Origin: Daejeonella oryzae DSM 19973
GTDB lineage: Bacteria > Bacteroidota > Bacteroidia > Sphingobacteriales > Sphingobacteriaceae
Direction of reading: 5' to 3'
Length of the DNA stretch: 64,000 nucleotides
Assembly: GCF_000422945.1 (NCBI RefSeq)
Contig: NZ_AUHA01000002.1
Span: 1,302,001-1,366,000, forward strand
Positions 56,101 through 62,600 of this stretch are shown piece after piece (position 1 is the first letter of the stretch; each line of letters starts with the position of its first letter). The position numbers and the translations under genes are program-made. The notes beneath the pieces are model-generated. The model was not told the origin of the DNA. It was given only the letters and a program-made list of their open reading frames with translations, and made no database searches.

Positions 56101-56549
56101 TAAGTAACATACGGGTTGTTTAAATCTACCCAATAACCCATTTTTTCGGTCAGGTCGTTCCAAACATCCGTGTATTTCATAACCTCGGTACGGCAGGCAG
56201 CATTATAATCTTCAACAGAGATTTTTTTACCTATATCGTCCTTGGTTATTCCTAATTTTTTTTCAACAGCAAGTTCTATTGGCAAACCGTGAGTATCCCA
56301 ACCTCCTTTACGCTTAACCTGAAATCCTTTAAGAGTTTTATACCGGCAAAATATATCTTTAATAGAACGCGACATGACATGATGTATGCCGGGCATTCCG
56401 TTGGCAGAAGGCGGACCTTCATAAAATGTATATGGTTTTGATGCAGACCGGTTACTTATACTTTTCTCAAAAATCTTGTTCTCTTTCCAGTATTCAAGTA
56501 TTTCTTTGCCTGTTTGCGATAAATTAAGTTGTTTATATTCTTTGTACAT
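53157..56549 (-). CDS. ileS: isoleucyl-tRNA synthetase, type 2 with swapped HIGH motif
   Basis: Class I synthetase charging tRNA-Ile. The 1,130-residue product is longer than the bacterial type 1 enzyme. Landmarks: [23 protein letters not shown] with GIHH at 54-57 in place of HxGH, [20 protein letters not shown], an editing (CP1) domain with [13 protein letters not shown], the [20 protein letters not shown] core block, KMSKR near residue 680, and an anticodon-binding C-terminal part. No C-terminal zinc-finger Cys cluster is seen. Together these traits indicate IleRS type 2. Published work on that type reports that swapping HxGH to GxHH gives mupirocin hyper-resistance. A promoter element lies upstream, and two genes follow in the operon. 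Confidence 0.97.
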   Translation of the reverse strand: [1130 protein letters not shown]

Positions 56550-56579
56550 CAGCGATTTATCCTCGATAATTTAAGGCTG

Positions 56580-56587
56580 CAAAGTTA
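56580..56587 (-). promoter_or_regulatory. putative -7 element upstream of ileS
   Basis: On the minus strand TAACTTTG matches TAnnTTTG and ends 31 bases before the ATG at 56549. It would drive ileS, the DksA-like gene and lspA. No TTG element is seen at the expected spacing. Confidence 0.45.
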
Positions 56588-56663
56588 TAAAATTTAATGC
56601 CTAAAGTTGAGGAATTCATATTATTGATGCATAATTTCGATTATATTTAATGGATATTTTAAG

Positions 56664-56733
56664 ATTGGTTATCTCTTCAATGTAGATGCACTTAGTTAAT
56701 GGCATGCAATTGGTTATCTTAAAGTATGCCATT
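56664..56733. repeat. direct and inverted repeats in the ileS/small membrane gene divergent region
   Basis: ATTGGTTATCT occurs twice (56664-56674 and 56709-56719), start to start 45 bases apart. The second copy lies inside the loop of an inverted repeat, AATGGCAT (56699-56706) with ATGCCATT (56726-56733). The region separates divergent genes, so a regulator-binding site is possible. Confidence 0.45.
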
Positions 56734-56816
56734 GAAAATTGGATGAAAATTTAAATCCATTTATTTTAATCTGGCGGATAATCTAAAATAGACACTAAAG
56801 AGTAAAGAGAATCATT

Positions 56817-57077
56817 ATGACAAACAAATACATGAAACGGGGAATATGGTTTTTTTTAGCCGGTATAGGTCTGATCATATTTGGATATTACCTTAAGGGA
56901 ACCGAACTGATGAAATATGGCTGGGCCATGATTATTGGTTATCTGGCCTTTGGAGCAGGTTTTTTGTATATATTGTATAGCCTTATCCGCAAAATTGAGC
57001 GGCGTTCATTACTGGAGGAAAGAGCTGAAGAAGCAGAAAAGTTAGAGAACGAAGATCCGGCAAGTAAAACTGAGTAA
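56817..57077 (+). CDS. small membrane protein, two helices with charged tail
   Basis: An 86-residue protein with two hydrophobic helices (about 9-26 and 34-55) and a tail rich in Glu, Lys and Arg (RRSLLEERAEEAEKLENED). No known domain. It lies 56 bases before dgkA on the same strand, so it may be co-transcribed with it and recO. The function is unknown. Confidence 0.68.
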   Translation: MTNKYMKRGIWFFLAGIGLIIFGYYLKGTELMKYGWAMIIGYLAFGAGFLYILYSLIRKIERRSLLEERAEEAEKLENEDPASKTE

Positions 57078-57133
57078 ATTAAATTCATTGGATTTCATTT
57101 TTCTCTTCAAAGAGATATTATTAGCATCACGAC

Positions 57134-57481
57134 GTGAAAAAACTCCTCAGAAGTTTTGCTTTCGCATTTAAAGGCTTGATTTACGCTTTCACGACTCAAC
57201 TGAATTTTAAAATCCATATATCATTAATGGTTTTTGTCATCATTATGGGATGGTATTATCAATTATCTTCTCAGGAATGGTTGTGGCTCATAACTGTAAT
57301 ATCAGTGGTGTTAATTGCAGAATTAATAAATACCTCTATTGAAGTATTAACAGACCTTGTTTCACCAGGCTATCATGTTAAAGCCGGAATTGTTAAAGAT
57401 TTATCCGCCGCTTCAGTTTTATTAGCGTCTTTATTAGCGATTATTACCGGCTTAATAATTTTCATACCTAAGATTTTATAA
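57134..57481 (+). CDS. dgkA: diacylglycerol/undecaprenol kinase
   Basis: A 115-residue integral membrane kinase of the DgkA family. Hydrophobic segments span about 38-55, 56-78 and 92-113, with the active-site block IAELINTSIEVLTDLVSP and the KDLSAASVLLA helix carrying the conserved Asp. In Gram-positive relatives this family phosphorylates undecaprenol, in E. coli diacylglycerol; the substrate here is uncertain. The start is GTG at 57134. The next gene, recO, starts one base after its stop, so the two are coupled. Confidence 0.93.
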   Translation: MKKLLRSFAFAFKGLIYAFTTQLNFKIHISLMVFVIIMGWYYQLSSQEWLWLITVISVVLIAELINTSIEVLTDLVSPGYHVKAGIVKDLSAASVLLASLLAIITGLIIFIPKIL

Positions 57482-57482
57482 A

Positions 57483-58208
57483 ATGCTTTATAAAACCCGT
57501 GGGATTGTATTTAAGACGACAGACTATTCTGAAACCAGCGTAGTTGCTCAGATTTTTACAGAGAAATTCGGACTTCAGTCTTACCTGATAAACGGAGTTA
57601 AAAAACCCCGGGCTAAAATAAATCAAAATATTCTTCAGCCGCTTTTTTTGTTAGATATGGTGGTTTATCATAAACCTTCGGGCGGTATTCAGCGAATTGC
57701 AGAGGTACGGCATCAGCCGGCTTTTTTAAGTATTCCGTATGATATAGTTAAAAGTTCTCTTGTTATGTTTTTAAATGAAGTTCTATATAAATCCATCAGG
57801 CAGCAAACTGCAGATGATGTGTTATTTGAATTTCTGTTTCATGCAATAGAAATACTGGATCGTACTGAGCAGGGAATATCTAACTTTCATTTATATTTTT
57901 TATTAAGATTAACCCGTTTCCTGGGATTCTATCCGGATAATACCCTGGCTAAACATTCAAATTATTTTGATCTTCAAAACGGAGATTTTTCAATTATACA
58001 ACCTCCGCATAAAAATATTATTGAGCCAGAACAAATTGGCAAATGGAAAGAACTGATCAATAGTAATTTCGATAATTTGCATTTATTGTCTGTTTCATCT
58101 ATTGATCGCAGGATAATTTTGGCCAAAATTCTTGATTATTATCAATTACACATCGAAGGATTTGGTTTAATCAAATCGCATCATGTTCTGGAAGAAGTAC
58201 TTAGCTAA
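57483..58208 (+). CDS. recO: DNA repair protein RecO
   Basis: The 241-residue product has the RecO OB-fold N-terminus (MLYKTRGIVFKTTDYSETSVVAQIFTEKFGLQSYLINGVKKPRAK in pattern) and the helical C-terminal domain. The zinc-binding Cys set found in many RecO proteins is absent, as in other Bacteroidota. RecO anneals single strands and loads RecA together with RecR. It is followed by tRNA-Val after about 60 bases, with an independent tRNA promoter between them. Confidence 0.93.
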   Translation: MLYKTRGIVFKTTDYSETSVVAQIFTEKFGLQSYLINGVKKPRAKINQNILQPLFLLDMVVYHKPSGGIQRIAEVRHQPAFLSIPYDIVKSSLVMFLNEVLYKSIRQQTADDVLFEFLFHAIEILDRTEQGISNFHLYFLLRLTRFLGFYPDNTLAKHSNYFDLQNGDFSIIQPPHKNIIEPEQIGKWKELINSNFDNLHLLSVSSIDRRIILAKILDYYQLHIEGFGLIKSHHVLEEVLS

Positions 58209-58223
58209 AAAATCAAAAATAAT

Positions 58224-58254
58224 TTTGCAAAATAGATTTAGAGGTATATATTTG
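58224..58254 (+). promoter_or_regulatory. consensus Bacteroidota promoter of tRNA-Val
   Basis: TTTG (58224-58227), 19 bases, then TATATTTG (58247-58254): both elements fit the -33/-7 consensus with ideal spacing. Transcription would start just before the tRNA 5' end at 58269. This is the best promoter match in the window. Confidence 0.7.
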
Positions 58255-58268
58255 CATTCCCAAAACAA

Positions 58269-58346
58269 GGGAGATTAGCTCAGCTGGTTCAGAGCACCTG
58301 CCTTACAAGCAGGGGGTCACTGGTTCGAACCCAGTATCTCCCACCA
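58269..58346 (+). tRNA. tRNA-Val (anticodon TAC), CCA encoded
   Basis: A complete cloverleaf: acceptor GGGAGAT/ATCTCCC, D arm GCTC-AGCTGGTTCAGA-GC, anticodon stem CCTGC/GCAGG with loop CTTACAA and anticodon TAC (reads GUA and related Val codons), variable loop GGGTC, T arm with TTCGAAC, then A73 and a genomic CCA. Length is 78 including CCA. It has its own promoter at 58224-58254 and a terminator behind it. No att-like duplication of the 3' end was found. Confidence 0.97.
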
Positions 58347-58354
58347 TGGAAATC

Positions 58355-58387
58355 AAGCACTTGCATTCATTTGTAAGTGCTTTTTTT
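58355..58387 (+). terminator. terminator after tRNA-Val
   Basis: AAGCACTT (58355-58362) pairs with AAGTGCTT (58375-58382), and the stem is followed by a run of seven T. The loop is 12 bases. Confidence 0.8.
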
Positions 58388-58786
58388 ATGTTTCATACAT
58401 CCGTATTTGAGTATAAATTAATTCAATCTTATTATTTGAAATAAAATAGCTCAGCTATAAGAGATAATTATTCAATAAGGTCAATCCCCTCGCAGTCTAA
58501 TTTTTGGCCTTTACAAGCATCATATACCCCAACTTCATTCCGTAATTCAAATTTTATAAACAGATCTGTTTATTCATAAAAAGAATATTTATAATTTTCG
58601 AGAGTTATTATAATACTTTTAAAATTTGTAATTAAAACTTTCAAAATTAAGCTTTAACAAAAGTTCGAAATATTGCCTGGAGAGTATTTTCCACATAGCA
58701 AATAAACATTTGTTGAGATTGATGATTAATTTATATCAGAAATAAAAAACAGAGTTGTATGTTAGGAGTTGTATAATTAACTGAAA
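58388..58786. other. 399-base AT-rich intergenic region, no gene seen
   Basis: No reading frame of note. The one striking feature is a perfect 18-base palindrome, listed separately. No tRNA remnant, IS end or attachment-site duplication is seen. The promoter of the downstream 100-residue gene should lie near its 3' end, but no consensus match is visible. Confidence 0.5.
58556..58573. repeat. perfect 18-base palindrome
   Basis: ATAAACAGATCTGTTTAT is identical on both strands with no central spacer. It lies about 210 bases beyond the tRNA-Val gene and 214 bases before the next gene. It could be a dimeric regulator operator, but no regulator gene is adjacent. Confidence 0.5.
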
Positions 58787-59089
58787 ATGAGGGGAGTCAT
58801 GCCGGTAAAAAAAAGAACTGCTATTAAGGAATGGATTAAATCCATGGGCTTTAAATTGGTTAAATCGCATTTAGTTAACCGTAGAAATACCCGGATTAAC
58901 TATTACAATCTGGGAAATTTTGGAATCTATGAAGAGATTTCAAGACCTGAAGAAAATAATGCAGAAAAAAAGCTGAAATTCATTTCCTGGAGTCCTTGGG
59001 GAGAACATTTTGTAGTGAATTCTGTGCAAGAGCTCAGCGAGGCATATGAAGATAATTTAGCTCTTAATCCTGAATTATCCCTTTTATAA
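58787..59089 (+). CDS. uncharacterised 100-residue protein
   Basis: A soluble, basic-then-acidic small protein (MRGVMPVKKRTAIKEWIKSMG at the start; WSPWGEHFVVNSVQELSEAYED near the end) with no signal peptide or known domain. An alternative ATG at 58799 would drop four residues and leave GGGGAG just 2 bases before it, which is too close for a normal ribosome site. It stands alone between two long AT-rich gaps. I do not recognise it and infer no function. Confidence 0.5.
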   Translation: MRGVMPVKKRTAIKEWIKSMGFKLVKSHLVNRRNTRINYYNLGNFGIYEEISRPEENNAEKKLKFISWSPWGEHFVVNSVQELSEAYEDNLALNPELSLL

Positions 59090-59613
59090 ATCATTGCTTT
59101 AAATTCTATTGAACAAAGAATTTTGCTTCTGATTATATTTTAATTATTTGCTGTTGATTATTGATATTTCAACGGTCAATAAAGTCTATTGAGTTAATTT
59201 TAAACAATAATTTTATTATACCCTGATATGTGTTTATTCAAGAAATGAGCATTGATGCTTTTTCATTTTTTATTTTTTCTTTCCTCAGTTTATATGTGCT
59301 AACCAAGTTTTCATGACTAATTTTTTCCGATAAAAGATTAGCAGAGAATTCTTAAGGTATTCTTCCCTAGAGAAACTATCATCTTGTGTATAAAATTCAC
59401 ATAATCTGTGGTTAATATGCTTTATGCTTAATTAAATTGTATTGTGTTTTTTGTCATTTCTATGGTAAATTTATTAGGACCGATAAGAGCTTAGTGATAT
59501 AAATTCTAATAGTAAAATTTCTTATCTCTTAATTTTTCTTTTCTGATTTATGCTGATATACAAATGTTTAATCCGGGGCGATATTAATTTTTATTCAGCT
59601 TAAACCTACAGGG
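59090..59613. other. 524-base AT-rich region upstream of the giant surface protein gene, no gene seen
   Basis: Very AT-rich sequence without an open frame, tRNA or clear hairpin. It probably holds the promoter of the surface protein gene, but no full TTG/TAnnTTTG pair was found. Confidence 0.5.
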
Positions 59614-62600
59614 ATGGGAATAAATTTACATTTTTTTAGATCACAGCATTGCCAACCTATTTTTGCTTCGAATAGATCAGTATTATATCATAAAGTAAAA
59701 GTTGGTAAAATTTTTATTTGGGGAAATTTTTTCTCCTTAAAGGGGCTAATGCCCATTTTTTTATTAATTATTTTTTTGCTTTGCGCATTTAATGCAAAAT
59801 CTCAGACCAATACCATGACTGCTGGTATTGACTGGAATTCAGGAACCTGGAGCTTAGGTCATATACCTTTATCTTCAGAAAATGCCGTTATTAACGCCGG
59901 ACTCTCCGTTCAGATTACTACCCCAGCAGTTTGCGCTACACTTCAAATAAATAACTCAACAAATAATACTTCAACAAGTGTAACAATAAACGCAGGTCAA
60001 ACACTTACAGTAGGTGCAGGAACTGGTGCAATAACAATAGGCAGTGCTTCAGCAATGGGCAATGGAAACATTAATAGTACCTCATTGATTGTAAATGGTA
60101 CTTTATTAAGTGGAAATATAAATCAAACCCCGGGGAATCGATTAACCGGATCAGGGGGGAATGGAAGAACGAATTTAACCGTAAATGCTTCAGGGATAGT
60201 CACAGTTTTAGGTAATGTGACAGGAACTTCTTTAAATGGTACGGGTACAAATACTGCTTCAGCTTCTGTAATTTTTACTGGAACCGGCACATTAAATGTA
60301 ACTGGAACATTTACAACTTCAGTTTTTACTCCTTCAACGGGTATAGTAAATTATAATGGTACTTCTTTACAAACTTTAAATGCAGCTTATACAACTTATG
60401 GGACTTTAAAAGTCAATAACTCAGTTGGAGTAAATTTGGGTGCTCCTGTTACATTAACGAATCTTACAATTGGTGATATAAAAGCAAATAGCATCCTAAA
60501 TGATAATGGAAATCAAATTACAAGTACCGGGACTTTAAATCTTAGCTCTGGAAATTTTAACATTGGGAGTGGCGCATCTAACACAATATACCCTGCTTTT
60601 GGTACAAATACTATTGCTGCAGGTACTACTGTAAACTACAATTCCACAGGGCCTCAAACTATCCGGGCAGTAAATTATGCAAATCTTACTAACTCCGGTA
60701 ATGGTACAAGAACGCTTGCTCCCGCAGGAACTATACGGGTTTCAGGATCTTTTACACCAGGGAATGGAGCCTATACCATCACAACCAGTACTGTAAACTT
60801 CAATGGTACTTTAGTGCAAACCATTCCAGCTTTTACCTTTAATAACCTTGTTATTGATAATAATGCAGGAATATCGTCGATAGGGGGTAATGTCACAATT
60901 AATAATTCCCTCGCTCTCACAAACGGTGTTATAACTACCGGAGCTAATAAAATAATAGTAACTAACGGTGGTTCAGTTTCTCGTACCAATGGATGGATAA
61001 ACGGAAATCTTCAGCAATATATTTCTAACACTGGTACATATAAAACCTATCCAATAGGAAATGCTACCGTATACAGACCTTTGAGAATCATCTATTTTAC
61101 TATATCAACCCCTGGAAACTTAACCGTGGCACAATTAACGGGTTTTCATCCTCAAATTGCTAGTTCAGGGCTTGATAATATTACTCCCAGATCAATTACC
61201 CCTTATTGGAATTTAACATCAGACGGTCTTGCCGGGGTGTATGATGCAATATTTGGATATATATCTTCCGATATTCCTGCTGGTGCGGTGTTTGGAAATT
61301 TTGTGGTTCGTAATTTTAACAGTTCTTGGACAGCCCCGACAACCGGTCTTCGTACCGCCATAAGTACAGAGGTTGAAGGACAATCTACATTTGGTGATTT
61401 TGCTATCGGCGAAAGACATCCGGTGCCAAGTGTTTTATTACAACCTGTTAATACTTCTGTATGCAATGGCAATACTGCCTTATTGACAAGTACATCATCT
61501 TCCATCCCAGCACCAACGGTTAAATGGCAACGTAGTACAGATGGCATCACATGGGTAGATATTCTCGCTTCCACTGATGGTGGTAGTGTATATACCAACT
61601 TTACTACTAATACGCTCACTATATCTGGGGCAGTTGCTAGCATAAACGGATATCGTTACCGCTCAGTTTATACTAATATTAACGGCACGGTGAATTCAAG
61701 CAGTGCTACACTCACAGTTACTCAACCTTCAACGATAACCTTACTTGAATATGCTACATCCCCATTCGCCAAGATTACAAGTTCGCCCCAGTCGGTTACG
61801 CTTACAGGTACCAATTCATACACCGGAGGTACATTTACTTCGGATGCGGGATTATCTATAAATTCTGTTACAGGAGATATAAGACCAGATTTAAGCACTA
61901 TAGGTAATCATACCATAACCTATACAACTGCAGCTGTCGGCGGATGCGGAGCTATAACTTCAACAACCATAATCAATATAACCACTGCGCCAACCGCAAT
62001 AATAAATTATATTCCAGCCTCTTTTTGCATTTTAGATAATACAGCGTATACTATTAATCTAAGCGGTACCGGAGCATATACAGGTGGTAATTATACAGCC
62101 ACATCCGGATTAGCCATTGACGCCTCGGGCACAATTACTCCAAATGCCAGCACAGCCGGCTTGCACACGGTAACGTATAATATTCCTGCATTCGGCCCTT
62201 ACCCAAAATCAACAGTAACAACTGATGTCATTATTACTCCGGTGCCTACTGCATTTATCAGTTATTCAGGAGGCCCATTTTGTACTTCTGATGAAACTGC
62301 ACAGACTGCTACTTTAACAGGGACCGGAGCTTTTTCCGGCGGAACATTTTCTTCAGATGCAGGTTTAGTTATTGACCCAATAACTGGGGCTTTCACTCCT
62401 AACGGCAGTACTGGCGGAACCCATATTATAACTTATACAATTCCGGCTTCCGGCGGTTGTGCTGCTGTTCCAGTTACAACATCAGTAACTATTGTTACCA
62501 GACCTGCTGCAACTCTCAGTTATTCCAGTTCATATTGTCTATCTATAACCTCAGCCCAATTTCCTGTTTTAACAGGAACTTCGGGAGGTACGTATAGTTC

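Noticed and set aside
58269-58786. Possible integration site at tRNA-Val
   Set aside because: I found no second copy of the tRNA 3' end, no integrase and no mobile gene downstream.
60771-61643. Minus-strand frames of 66-146 codons within the giant surface protein gene
   Set aside because: They are shadows of a Thr/Asn-rich coding strand; the plus-strand frame is continuous and has clear repeats and a signal segment.
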